Positions 6,502-14,213 of a DNA stretch of 20,310 bases are shown in pieces. The notes beneath the pieces were generated by a model. The model did not search any database. It was given only the letters and a program-made list of their open reading frames with translations, and was not told the origin of the DNA. The stretch's first letter is position 1; each line of letters starts with the position of its first letter. The position numbers and the translations under genes are program-made. This DNA is from Candidatus Woesearchaeota archaeon. Lineage in GTDB: Archaea > Nanobdellota > Nanobdellia > Woesearchaeales > GW2011-AR4. The DNA lies in NCBI GenBank assembly GCA_016185865.1, contig JACPMU010000019.1:1-20310 (forward strand), in the 5' to 3' direction.

Positions 6502-6511
6502 AGTTTATATA
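6502..6511 (+). promoter_or_regulatory. TATA box of the gluconeogenesis block
   Basis: AGTTTATATA lies 37-46 bases before the ATG at 6548. Transcription would begin near 6533, leaving a short leader with GGGGGC as the only candidate ribosome-binding sequence. Confidence 0.55.
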
Positions 6512-6547
6512 CAAGGTGTAAAAACAGCTTCTTTGGGGGCTTTTATA

Positions 6548-7102
6548 ATGGATAGGAATTTAGCTTTGGATTTTGTAAGGGCAACAGAAGCAGCTGCTCT
6601 AAGCTCTGCCCTGTGGATGGGGAAAGGAAATGAAAAGGCAGCAGACCATGCTGCAGTTGAGGCAATGAGAAAGGCCTTCAACATCATCGACATGGACGGA
6701 ACTGTTGTGATTGGAGAGGGCGAAAGGGACGAAGCTCCTATGCTTTATATTGGAGAAAAAGTCGGCTCCGGAAAGGGAATGAAGCTTGACATCGCTGTTG
6801 ACCCTCTTGAAGGCACAACCATAACAGCAAGAGGCGACCCAAACGCAATGTCTGTTTTTGCAGCAGCTCCTGCTGGAGGCCTGCTTAATGCTCCTGACAC
6901 TTACATGGACAAGATTGCTGTTGGACCAAAATGCATAGGTTCTGTTGACCTTGATGCTTCTGTTGAAGAAAATCTGAAGGCTGTTGCAGAGTGCCTTGAA
7001 AAGCCAATTAACGAGGTTACAGTTATAATAATGGACAGGGACAGTCAGGGACGGCGACATAGCAGGTGCTTTGGCTCCTGCAATCGAGGATTCCGGTGTT
7101 GA
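6548..7102 (+). pseudogene. glpX: Class II fructose-1,6-bisphosphatase (GlpX), N-terminal part of a broken gene
   Basis: GlpX removes the 1-phosphate of fructose 1,6-bisphosphate in gluconeogenesis. The reading begins at MDRNLALDFVRATE (ATG 6548); an upstream in-frame ATG at 6488 lies before the TATA box and is unlikely. Residues Asp33, Glu57 (VVIGEGERDEAP), Asp85 and Glu88 (DPLEGT) sit at the same numbers as the metal-site residues of E. coli GlpX. The match ends at residue ~164 (VTVIIMDRD). Family members continue with about 18 residues (a helix and strand) that are absent here. The DNA instead runs into DGDIAGA in another frame, and this frame reads nonsense to a stop at 7102. Two copies of CAGGGAC (7036-7042 and 7046-7052) mark the break. 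By comparison with E. coli numbering about 53 bases are missing. Confidence 0.85.
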
Positions 7103-7451
7103 TATACTGATGGGCATCGGGGGGGCTCCTGAAGGGGTTATTGCAGCTGCTGCATTAAAATGCCTTGGGGGAGAAATCCAGGGAAGGCTCAAGTTCAGGA
7201 ATGAAGAGGAAAAGGCAAGGGCAAAAAAGATGGGAATTGGTGACTTGGAAAAAAAGTACACAATGAACGAGCTTGTGCGCAGCGATGAAGCTATGTTTGC
7301 AGCAACAGGAGTCACAGACGGCACAATACTAAAGGGAGTTCAATTTTTGAGCCACGGCGCAAAAACACATTCAATCGTGATGCGCGCAAAGACAAAAACA
7401 GTAAGATTCATAGAAGCGCATCATGTGTTCGAGCATTTTCCTGATTATTAG
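7044..7451 (+). pseudogene. glpX: Class II fructose-1,6-bisphosphatase (GlpX), C-terminal part of the broken gene
   Basis: Continuation of the same gene in the next frame. It starts with DGDIAGALAPAIEDSGVDIL, continues with the family signature GIGGAPEGV (whose Glu corresponds to the fifth metal-site residue, Glu213 in E. coli) and AAALKCLGGEIQGRL, and ends with a normal C-terminus at FPDY. The part from 7071 could in theory be translated alone from an ATG, but it would lack most of the active site. No ribosome-binding site is evident. Apart from the gap, both halves are well conserved and have no stop codons. The damage is therefore either recent or an assembly artefact; a functional enzyme cannot be made from this sequence without frame change. 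Confidence 0.85.
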
Positions 7452-7507
7452 TTAAATTGCAATAAACATCAAACATTTTAACAATAAAAAATCAAAAAAC
7501 GAGAGCG

Positions 7508-7596
7508 ACTTTTGACTGCAAAACAGTTGAAAGTAAACCGCTTTTAATGTATAGGCGAAGGGGTTAATGCCCCTGAGCACAAAATATGCGAAGCGG
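7508..7596 (+). other. Structured intergenic element (candidate RNA or leader) before the aldolase gene
   Basis: Two hairpins stand in a row. The first pairs 7508-7518 with 7524-7534: eleven pairs, two of them G-U, with the loop CAAAA. The second is enclosed by CCGCTT (7538-7543) and AAGCGG (7591-7596) and contains GGGG (7560-7563) paired with CCCC (7570-7573). Beside that inner stem, GA stands opposite GA (7557-7558 and 7575-7576), flanked by GC/GC. Tandem GA mismatches occur in kink-turns bound by L7Ae, but the usual three-base bulge is not clear. No tRNA, box C/D or known riboswitch consensus was recognised. The rest of 7452-7642 is AT-rich and holds no gene. Confidence 0.45.
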
Positions 7597-7630
7597 ATTG
7601 AAAAAATAAGTTAAGAATTAACAAATTTAT

Positions 7631-7637
7631 GAGGTGA
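7631..7637 (+). promoter_or_regulatory. Strong ribosome-binding site pointing to an ATG at 7643
   Basis: GAGGTGA, a near-perfect archaeal Shine-Dalgarno sequence, stands five bases before ATG 7643. That ATG begins MPTQE and is out of frame with the aldolase body, which suggests a small indel near 7655. Confidence 0.7.
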
Positions 7638-7674
7638 ATAACATGCCAACGCAAGAGCGTCAACAATCAAAGAC

Positions 7675-8679
7675 ATGGTTGTTGCTGGAAAGGGAATTCT
7701 GGCTGCGGACGAAAGCGTCAAGACTGCAGCAAAAAGATTAGCAAGCATCAATGTTGAAAGCACAGAGGAAACAAGAAGGCAGTACAGGAATCTGATGCTG
7801 ACAACTCCCCAAATTGAAAAATACATATGCGGTGTGATTTTTTTTGAAGAGACATTGCACCAGAAATCCAATGATGGCGTTTTATTTCCAAAGTTGTTGG
7901 CGCAAAGGGGCATTGTTCCGGGGATAAAGGTTGACGAAGGACTAGCGGAATTTGAAGGCTCTGTTGAGCAGTACACAAAAGGATTGGAAGGATTGGGTGA
8001 CAGGCTTGAAAAATACAAAAAATTCGGCTGCAGATTCGCTAAATGGCGCGCAGTCTACCACATCACAGAAAACACTCCAACTGAAATGGCAATTAAAAGA
8101 AATGCGCATGACCTTGCAAAATACGCAAAAACCTGCCAGGAGCATGGGCTTGTTCCAATAGTCGAGCCGGAAGTTTTGATTGACGGAACTCATTCTATTG
8201 ATGCATGTCATAAAGCAACAGAAAATGCATTAAGGGAAGTTTTTGCAGCCTTGAAAAAAGAAAATGTGATGATTGACTGCGCTATTTTGAAGCCAAGCAT
8301 GGTTATTTCAGGAAAAGAAGCAGATAATAGGGCTGGTGTTGACGAGGTTGCAATGCGCACAATAAAAGTCTTGAAGGCAGCTGTGCCTTTTGAATTGCCA
8401 AGCATTAACTTCTTGTCCGGGGGGCAAACTCCGCAGGAGGCAACCGCACATCTTAACAGGATGCACACTTTAAATGAGAAACTGCCATGGTATGTAAGCT
8501 TTTCCTACGCAAGGGCCTTGCAGGATCCTGCGCTAAAGGCATGGCGGGGCAAAGACGAAAATGTAGAAGCAGCGCAGCAGGCTTTCCTGAAAAGGGCCAA
8601 GCTCAACAGTTTAGCCACAATGGGCAAATACACAGAAGATATGGAAGAAATGAATTTAGATGCTGTAATGGTGCATTGA
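7675..8679 (+). CDS. Fructose-bisphosphate aldolase, class I (bacterial/eukaryotic type)
   Basis: Joins dihydroxyacetone phosphate and glyceraldehyde 3-phosphate (or the reverse) through a Schiff base. Motifs follow the classical class I family: VVAGKGILAADES at the N-terminus, KWRAVY, VPIVEPEVLIDG, then AILKPSMV with the Schiff-base lysine, and SGGQTPQEA for phosphate binding. It is not the DhnA-type aldolase usual in archaea. The first in-frame ATG is at 7675, but the same frame stays open upstream to 7642 (ANARASTIKD). The real start is probably ATG 7643, which has a strong ribosome-binding site and begins MPTQE, a typical start for the family; a loss of one or four bases near 7655 would explain the mismatch. 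The stop is one base before the GAPDH ATG, so the two form an operon. Confidence 0.9.
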   Translation: MVVAGKGILAADESVKTAAKRLASINVESTEETRRQYRNLMLTTPQIEKYICGVIFFEETLHQKSNDGVLFPKLLAQRGIVPGIKVDEGLAEFEGSVEQYTKGLEGLGDRLEKYKKFGCRFAKWRAVYHITENTPTEMAIKRNAHDLAKYAKTCQEHGLVPIVEPEVLIDGTHSIDACHKATENALREVFAALKKENVMIDCAILKPSMVISGKEADNRAGVDEVAMRTIKVLKAAVPFELPSINFLSGGQTPQEATAHLNRMHTLNEKLPWYVSFSYARALQDPALKAWRGKDENVEAAQQAFLKRAKLNSLATMGKYTEDMEEMNLDAVMVH

Positions 8680-8680
8680 A

Positions 8681-9691
8681 ATGATAAAAGTCGGCCTTGT
8701 CGGATACGGAACAATAGGCAAGAGGGTTGCAGATGCAGTTGCAATGCAGAAAGACATGAAGCTAATTGGAGTGACTGCGCATTCCTACAGCTTCAACACA
8801 GAGGTTGCAAAGCAAAAAGGCTACAGGATATTTGCAGTTGGAGAAACTGACCTGAAATCAAACGGCATAAAGCCTGATGGAGACATAAACAACATGCTTG
8901 AGGAAGCTGACATCATTGTTGACGCAACTCCAAAAGACATCGGAAGGGACAATATTGAAAGGCTTTACAGGCCAAAAAAAATAAAGGCAATCGTGCAGGG
9001 GGGAGAAAAGCACAAGACAACAAGCACAAGCTTTGTCGCGCAATGCAATTATAATGAAGCCTTAAACAAGGATTACGCAAGAATTGTGAGCTGCAACACA
9101 ACAGGCTTGTGCAGGACTCTTGATGCAGTAAACAAAAGGTATGGAATCACAAGCGTGCATGCTACAATGATAAGGAGGGGTGCTGACCCATGGGATATTT
9201 ATCATGGGCCGATAAATGCAATTGTGCCTGTTTTGGAGATGCCAAGCCATCATGGCCCTGATGTGCAGACTGTGCTTCATAATGTTGAGATTTTCACAAC
9301 AGCGTTAAGCGTGCCATCCACTTTAATGCATCTGCATACTCTAACTGTGGATTTGAAGAAAAAGGCAAATATGAATGATGTTGTCGAGCTTTTTAAGAAT
9401 TCAACAAGAATAAGGGTTGTGAGGAACGCAGAGCATTTGCGCTCAACAGCTGAAATAATGGAATTTGCAAGGGACATGGGAAGATTAAGGGGGGATATGC
9501 CTGAAATCTGCGTCTGGGAAGAGGCAATTGGCGTGATATCAAATACCCACAACAAACTTCTTTACATGCAGGCTGTTCACCAGGAATCCGATGTTGTGCC
9601 TGAAAACATAGACTGCATAAGGGCGATGACCGGGTTTAAGGATGGAGAGAAATCAATTCAGATGACAAACAAGAGTTTTGGGATAAAATGA
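8681..9691 (+). CDS. gap: Glyceraldehyde-3-phosphate dehydrogenase, archaeal type II
   Basis: Interconverts glyceraldehyde 3-phosphate and 1,3-bisphosphoglycerate with NAD(P). The 336 residues match the archaeal form: nucleotide-binding GLVGYGTIGKRVADAV at 5-20, catalytic Cys138 in VSCNTTGLCR, the substrate-site segment RRGADPWDIYHGPINA, and HHGPDVQTV. Length and motifs are complete and the frame is clean. It overlaps nothing but follows the aldolase stop by one base, and aldolase plus GAPDH act in consecutive steps. Its own stop codon abuts, with no gap, the stop codon of the minus-strand gene that follows. The direction of flux (gluconeogenic or glycolytic) is not decidable from this gene; with GlpX nearby, gluconeogenesis is the likelier reading. 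Confidence 0.96.
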   Translation: MIKVGLVGYGTIGKRVADAVAMQKDMKLIGVTAHSYSFNTEVAKQKGYRIFAVGETDLKSNGIKPDGDINNMLEEADIIVDATPKDIGRDNIERLYRPKKIKAIVQGGEKHKTTSTSFVAQCNYNEALNKDYARIVSCNTTGLCRTLDAVNKRYGITSVHATMIRRGADPWDIYHGPINAIVPVLEMPSHHGPDVQTVLHNVEIFTTALSVPSTLMHLHTLTVDLKKKANMNDVVELFKNSTRIRVVRNAEHLRSTAEIMEFARDMGRLRGDMPEICVWEEAIGVISNTHNKLLYMQAVHQESDVVPENIDCIRAMTGFKDGEKSIQMTNKSFGIK

Positions 9692-10072
9692 TTAAGCTGT
9701 TCTTAGGAATTTGTCCCATTCATCTGCAGCATCCGCTTCTTTTTCTTTCATATCAAAATAGAGTTTATTCTTTTGATAGTAGTCCCTGATATCAAGGTAT
9801 GCTTGCTCAACCTCTAACTCAGAATAATTCCTCTTTATCCAATGTTTGCTGTCCAAATCTAAAAAAAGTTCTAATGCCCTTCCCATAAAATTAACATGAC
9901 TTTGTGCTAAGTGAGGTCTATACCCAAAAACTATCATTTTTCCTGCCTCAGTTAACTTATGGAAACTTAGAATATACTCTAATGTAACCGCCAAATCTAC
10001 TTCTCCTTTCGTAGCCTTGGGATTTTTTCTTACAATCTTTTCTCTTTGTATAGTCACATATCTTACTGCCAT
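9692..10072 (-). CDS. Unrecognised 126-residue protein coupled to the methylthiotransferase gene
   Basis: I do not recognise a family. The protein is soluble, mainly helical, charged and cysteine-free, with a basic N-terminus (TIQREKIVRKNPKATKGE) and an acidic, lysine-rich end. No membrane segment or catalytic signature is visible. Its ATG lies within the last ten bases of the methylthiotransferase gene, with GGGGAG directly upstream as ribosome-binding site, so translation is probably coupled. The coupling suggests a link to tRNA modification, but this is only context. The stop abuts the convergent GAPDH stop. Confidence 0.75.
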   Translation of the reverse strand: MAVRYVTIQREKIVRKNPKATKGEVDLAVTLEYILSFHKLTEAGKMIVFGYRPHLAQSHVNFMGRALELFLDLDSKHWIKRNYSELEVEQAYLDIRDYYQKNKLYFDMKEKEADAADEWDKFLRTA

Positions 10073-11343
10073 TCTCCCCTCAAATCAAAGCTTGTTGCAT
10101 CAAAAATCCTGACATTTATTTCATCTCCAAGTTTAAAATCGCCTTTAACAACAACAGGCTTGTAGCAGCAGTTCCTTCCAATCCAGGAATCATTCTTGCC
10201 TTTTTCATCAATTAATATTTTTCCTTTCCAACCAATCCATTTTTGATTGTTTTCAAAGGCAGTCTGCCTGTACAAGTTTGTCATTATCCTTGACCTTTGC
10301 TTTAGTGTGTTTGTCTGCAACTGCTTCATCTTTGCAGCAATTGTGCCTTCTCTTGCAGCATATCTTGACAAATTCAGCACATCTGGCTTTATTTTTTTAA
10401 TTACATTCAATGAGTCTTCAAATTGTTTTTCTGTTTCCGATGGAAAGCCAGCAATTATGTCTGTTGAAATTGTAATTTCAGGGATTTCTTTTCTGAAGGC
10501 TTCAACAACATTAACAAAGTCTTCAACATCATATTTCCTGTTCATCAGCTTTAATATTTCATTGTTTCCGGATTGAATCGGGATATGCAAAAACTTGAAC
10601 ATTTTTGGATGCTTGTATATTTCAATTAATTTATCCAGTATTGTAATTGTGTTGCCGGGATTCATCATTCCGACCCTTACTTTGAATTCCATCGGAATTG
10701 ATAGAATCTGCTCGAGCAGTTCAACTATTTTTTGTTTACCGCCCTGCTCAACCATGTAAGCGCCTGTGTCATTTGATGTAATCCAGATTTCCCTGCATCC
10801 TGCCTTTAAATGGGATTTTACATCCTGCCTTATTGCATCCATCGGGTATGAAAACAATTTTCCCTTGACTAGTTTTGTTGAGCAGAACGTGCAGAAATAA
10901 TTGCAGCCGTTCAAAATCGGGACAATCCCGATTATTGGGTTTTTTCTCACAGAAGGCAAATTGACTTTTTGCTCGTATTTTTTATCCAATAATTCAAGAA
11001 CAGTGCCGTTTAATGAATTTTCAACAACAGCTGATATTCTTCCAAAGTTGTGGGTGTTGACAAAGCTGATGCTTTCGTCAATATCCTTGATTTTTGGGAC
11101 AATGCTTTCGGTGATGCAGCCTGCAACAACCAGCTTTTTTTCCGGAAACTGCTTTTTCAGCTTTCCTATTTCCCTTAACGCTGTTGTATCACCTTTTACT
11201 GTGCATATGTTGACAACATTAATATCAGCGTGGTTTTTGCTGTGCTCAACTTCATAGCCTGAGCTTTTAAGCATTCCTGCCATTAACTCTGACTCCCTTA
11301 GATTACTGCTGCATCCCTGGGTTATGATGTTGATTTTTGACAT
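10063..11343 (-). CDS. tRNA methylthiotransferase, archaeal e-MtaB/CDKAL1-like (radical SAM)
   Basis: Radical-SAM enzyme expected to add a methylthio group to N6-threonylcarbamoyladenosine at position 37 of ANN-decoding tRNAs. The 426 residues have the three-domain order. The N-terminal MTTase domain carries cluster cysteines Cys11 (TQGCSSN), Cys47 (NICTVK) and Cys76 (AGCITE). The radical-SAM domain has CxxxCxxC as GCNYFCTFCSTKLVKG at 146-161, followed by IWITSNDTGAYM, and STDIIAGFPSETEKQFE. A C-terminal TRAM-like domain from about 365 binds tRNA. The archaeal affiliation (e-MtaB rather than MiaB or RimO) is judged from the N-terminal motif TQGCSSNLRESE and the gene's company. A TATA box 22-32 bases upstream and no ribosome-binding site indicate a leaderless message. 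Confidence 0.93.
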   Translation of the reverse strand: MSKINIITQGCSSNLRESELMAGMLKSSGYEVEHSKNHADINVVNICTVKGDTTALREIGKLKKQFPEKKLVVAGCITESIVPKIKDIDESISFVNTHNFGRISAVVENSLNGTVLELLDKKYEQKVNLPSVRKNPIIGIVPILNGCNYFCTFCSTKLVKGKLFSYPMDAIRQDVKSHLKAGCREIWITSNDTGAYMVEQGGKQKIVELLEQILSIPMEFKVRVGMMNPGNTITILDKLIEIYKHPKMFKFLHIPIQSGNNEILKLMNRKYDVEDFVNVVEAFRKEIPEITISTDIIAGFPSETEKQFEDSLNVIKKIKPDVLNLSRYAAREGTIAAKMKQLQTNTLKQRSRIMTNLYRQTAFENNQKWIGWKGKILIDEKGKNDSWIGRNCCYKPVVVKGDFKLGDEINVRIFDATSFDLRGEWQ

Positions 11344-11364
11344 AATGCAGGAGAAAAGATTGGT

Positions 11365-11375
11365 GGATTTAAAGG
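11365..11375 (-). promoter_or_regulatory. TATA box of the methylthiotransferase operon
   Basis: CCTTTAAATCC on the minus strand lies 22-32 bases ahead of the ATG at 11343, consistent with leaderless transcription. Confidence 0.5.
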
Positions 11376-11420
11376 TTTTTGTTTAAATATTTGCAGTTAA
11401 TTGTTATTACCTTAACATAA

Positions 11421-11440
11421 AGTTTAAATATATATAAGTA
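11421..11440 (+). promoter_or_regulatory. Promoter of the four-gene unknown operon
   Basis: AGTTTAAATATATATAAG is a strong TATA region at 11421-11438. Transcription would begin near 11460, leaving a leader of about 75 bases before ATG 11533. The leader contains the palindrome TTAATAATTAA (11474-11484) and GGGGGATG about 12 bases before the ATG as possible ribosome-binding site. The long leader contrasts with most other promoters here. Confidence 0.5.
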
Positions 11441-11532
11441 TTTCAATGGCATATTGTCGCTATTGTGTGGGGGTTAATAATTAATGTGGATAAGTCAATT
11501 ATTTTTACCTAATGGGGGATGTGTGAATCAAA

Positions 11533-12189
11533 ATGAACAGACTAGATAGAAGTGAAAACCCTGAAGGAAGGCTGGATAGGGCTTGGCAAAAATTAACACT
11601 TCAGGGAAAAGGTGAATTTGAAGAAAAATATGGACGTTGGGATATATTAAGCGACGAGCAGAGATTCAGCAGTTTAAGTTCTTATTTCTCAGAATTAAGG
11701 CAGCAAACTGAAGACGATAGAATTAGAAAAATTACAGAACCTTATGTAAGAGCAATGGAAAGTTTTGCTCAATTGTTAGACAAAAGATTTGGGCAGATGG
11801 AAGGACAACTTGAGAAAATGAGCAGAACTGGCGAAGAGCTTAGAGGTCATGTACGAGAACTTGAAACCAAAGTAAATGAACCTAAACAAATTCAAGATAG
11901 ATCTATGGTAGGCACACCAACTGGAATTCAACCTCAGGTTAATGTATATGCCAGTTATCCACTAAAAATGGATTGCCGCTATAGGGAAAAAGGAGGTCCT
12001 AAAGAATGCATAGTAATAGAAACAACGCCAGAAGGGAGATATGGCACTTGCACTGTTGGAGACCAAGTAAGAAGAATGCAGATTTTGCCTCGTTTGTTTA
12101 CTACTGCTTTTGAAAAAGCTGGATGTCCGTCAAATCGCTTGATAAGACCTTGTGAGTATTATTTAACTAAAAGAGTTCCAATTAGTTAA
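11533..12189 (+). CDS. Unknown operon gene 1: coiled-coil protein with cysteine-containing C-terminal domain
   Basis: I do not recognise this 218-residue protein. Residues 1-65 are charged and helical. Residues 66-118 form a likely coiled coil (AMESFAQLLDKRFGQMEGQL, then EELRGHVRELETKV). A proline/glutamine-rich linker at about 119-136 leads to a compact C-terminal domain. That domain holds all five cysteines (148, 159, 173, 198, 207) and a GRYGTCTV hairpin at 168-175. The cysteine spacing does not fit a standard zinc knuckle, but metal binding is possible. There is no signal peptide or membrane helix. The next gene starts 19 bases after the stop, and the four genes in a row share strand, spacing and style. 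The second gene repeats the GRYxTxxV motif. Confidence 0.7.
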   Translation: MNRLDRSENPEGRLDRAWQKLTLQGKGEFEEKYGRWDILSDEQRFSSLSSYFSELRQQTEDDRIRKITEPYVRAMESFAQLLDKRFGQMEGQLEKMSRTGEELRGHVRELETKVNEPKQIQDRSMVGTPTGIQPQVNVYASYPLKMDCRYREKGGPKECIVIETTPEGRYGTCTVGDQVRRMQILPRLFTTAFEKAGCPSNRLIRPCEYYLTKRVPIS

Positions 12190-12208
12190 AATAGTGGGTG
12201 CATGTTTT

Positions 12209-13111
12209 ATGAGTTTGGAAGAAGAAGCAGAACACGAGTTTAGGGGAATGGGGGGCAGGTCATGGAGTTATAAAGAAAGAGATGTCCCTGCAAACCAACT
12301 ATTCCAAAATCTTGAAAGAAAAATAGGGGAAAGAGAGAAAAGATGGGGCAGTATGAACTTTGAAGAAAAAGTTCAACTTGAATTGGAGATTTCTGATTAT
12401 TTAAGAAATGCTCTACTGATGTTTAGACAATTAGGGATAAGGTTACCTAACTTTCAAAGACCAGATACGGTACAATTAGAAAATTTTTATCAAAGAGGGC
12501 TTATTCAAGGCTCAATTGCAGATACAGAAACTCAAATTCAAAGGCTTGAATGGGGAAAACAAAGTGCTCAAATGCTTTGGGAAGCTTATGATTACCTTAT
12601 TAATAATGATCGTCGAGTGAGTCCTGTAACGAGGGAAGAGCTTCTTGCTTCATCAAGACCTAAAGTTCGAAGTGAAGTTATGAAAATGATTCAAGATAGT
12701 GGAGGAATAGATGGACCTAAGACTGGGTATTACTTAGTTGATAAAACCCAAGAGTTAGGGCAACCGATTGAGGCTTTGGTAAAAGTTGATACCAAAGATG
12801 GCAGATACAATACTGCATTAGTGCGTGTTGATAGGGATGCTCTTGTAGGCTTTATTAGGAATTATTTTGCGCTTGAAGTGATATTTAAGGCACTTCACGC
12901 CAGACTAAAAATTGAACAAAGAGATTTATCAGATTTACAGGCAGAATTAAGGCAATATGGCGGATCATTAACTCCTGACGAAAAACAAAGAATGGCTAGA
13001 TTTATGCAAGGAAGAGAGCCTGGCAGAAGCACAGGAACTTACCTGTCTTATTTGGATTACATACGTTTTGTTGGGGAAATGGCATTAAGGCATGAACCAA
13101 AAAGCAAGTAA
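12209..13111 (+). CDS. Unknown operon gene 2: helical protein
   Basis: I do not recognise this 300-residue protein. I start it at ATG 12209, since GGGTG lies eight bases upstream; a GTG at 12194 would add five residues and leave no such site. It is rich in charged helices: ENLERKIGEREKRW-type near the N-terminus, and LKIEQRDLSDLQAELRQYGG near residue 240. A predicted beta-rich insert in the middle (TGYYLVDKTQ to ALVRVD, about 184-216) contains TKDGRYNTALVRVD, which resembles TPEGRYGTCTVGD in gene 1. No membrane segment is present and no catalytic motif was found. It sits 15 bases before gene 3. A structural or partner role in a complex with genes 3 and 4 is a guess from context. Confidence 0.7.
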   Translation: MSLEEEAEHEFRGMGGRSWSYKERDVPANQLFQNLERKIGEREKRWGSMNFEEKVQLELEISDYLRNALLMFRQLGIRLPNFQRPDTVQLENFYQRGLIQGSIADTETQIQRLEWGKQSAQMLWEAYDYLINNDRRVSPVTREELLASSRPKVRSEVMKMIQDSGGIDGPKTGYYLVDKTQELGQPIEALVKVDTKDGRYNTALVRVDRDALVGFIRNYFALEVIFKALHARLKIEQRDLSDLQAELRQYGGSLTPDEKQRMARFMQGREPGRSTGTYLSYLDYIRFVGEMALRHEPKSK

Positions 13112-13126
13112 ACCGGTATTCTAAAA

Positions 13127-14203
13127 ATGGCACTCGACGATTTCCTGAATGACCCTGAAGCTGATGCAGAGCTAAGGGCAGGTACACAAAAAAGACCTAA
13201 AGTTACACAAGAAGAACATAAAAGATATGTTCAGGACAGGATGTTTGAAATAGTAAACTCTTTGGTAAGTTCTCATTCACAGACACCAGATGGGGAACAT
13301 CAAAAAGTGGTGGATAAAATCAGGCAATTATCTGTTGCATATGAACCAGAGGATATCTCAGTTTTAGGAACAAGATTATCTCCCTACGTTTATAATGGGC
13401 TGTTTTTATCCGCATTGATCCAAAATTTAAATCCTAGTATTAGAACGACAACTATAGATGTAACCAAAATGCCAGAGTTGCATTACTTCGGATACAAACT
13501 AAATAGGAATGTTGTCGTTAAAGGAAATTTAGGTGACCGTACTGCAGAAAGAATGGAATCTGGTATGCTGATTGTTGATGGCAACTGTAAAGGTATTGTA
13601 GGCCCTTTTATGAAAGGTGGTGTAGTAGATGTTAAGGGGACTATTAGAGATGTAGGAGCGGTTAGATATGGTGGCACTATTACGTTTAAAAGTAATCTTA
13701 GAAATTATTATTCATTTGTCTCTATTGAGGATGTGCGAAAGACCCTTGAACATGAGCAACAATATCCTTTAGGGCAAGTAGCTTCTCAAATAAGAAGTGG
13801 ATCTCCAGTTTCATTACATACTGAATTTAAAAGAATGTTACATCCCAAACTTGTTCAGCTTATATGTGAATATAACATAGGAATTTATCAAAGAGAACTT
13901 TCAACACTTAGTGGAGAGTACAATGGATTAATAGAACAAAATGAGGGATTAGAGAGATCGCATAGAGATAATGTCGGTAGGTACAAAATTGCCAAAGGGC
14001 TGACAGCGACAGGTGTAGCAGGAATATTTGCTCCACCACTTTTATTAAACCTGTTAATGGGAGGTTTTTTGATGTCAGATGCGAGTAAGAGAATAAAAGA
14101 TGCTGAGGACAAATTAAAATTGTTGGAAGGACAACTTCATTCTTACAAGTCACGCATTGAAGAAACTCAACAACTAATTCAAGAAGCAAGAAGATTTTAT
14201 TAA
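13127..14203 (+). CDS. Unknown operon gene 3: GXGXG-like beta-helix protein with membrane anchor
   Basis: Not a known named protein. The 358 residues divide into a conserved N-terminus (1-46, with NDPEADAELRAGT and KVTQEEHKRYVQDR) shared with gene 4, a helical part, and three glycine-rich rungs at about 129-184 with a period near 19: GNLGDRTAERMESG, GNCKGIVGPFMKGG, GTIRDVGAVRYGG. These resemble the GXGXG beta-helix of glutamate synthase and of formylmethanofuran dehydrogenase subunit C. A helical region follows, then a hydrophobic segment at about 291-316 and a C-terminal coiled coil (319-355). No catalytic residues of glutamate synthase are expected in this domain, which is structural there. 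The protein is probably membrane-attached. It is a tandem paralogue of gene 4, 10 bases downstream. Confidence 0.72.
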   Translation: MALDDFLNDPEADAELRAGTQKRPKVTQEEHKRYVQDRMFEIVNSLVSSHSQTPDGEHQKVVDKIRQLSVAYEPEDISVLGTRLSPYVYNGLFLSALIQNLNPSIRTTTIDVTKMPELHYFGYKLNRNVVVKGNLGDRTAERMESGMLIVDGNCKGIVGPFMKGGVVDVKGTIRDVGAVRYGGTITFKSNLRNYYSFVSIEDVRKTLEHEQQYPLGQVASQIRSGSPVSLHTEFKRMLHPKLVQLICEYNIGIYQRELSTLSGEYNGLIEQNEGLERSHRDNVGRYKIAKGLTATGVAGIFAPPLLLNLLMGGFLMSDASKRIKDAEDKLKLLEGQLHSYKSRIEETQQLIQEARRFY

Positions 14204-14213
14204 TTAAGGTAAA

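Noticed and set aside
6599..7324. 241-codon open frame antisense to the fructose bisphosphatase gene
   Set aside because: It is the shadow of a well-conserved GlpX reading and spans the damaged junction; its serine/alanine-rich translation is typical of an antisense frame.
7540..7600. tRNA, fluoride-type riboswitch or box C/D RNA in the pre-aldolase gap
   Set aside because: No acceptor/anticodon geometry, no C box (RTGATGA), and the conserved riboswitch core bases are not in place; only generic structure can be claimed.
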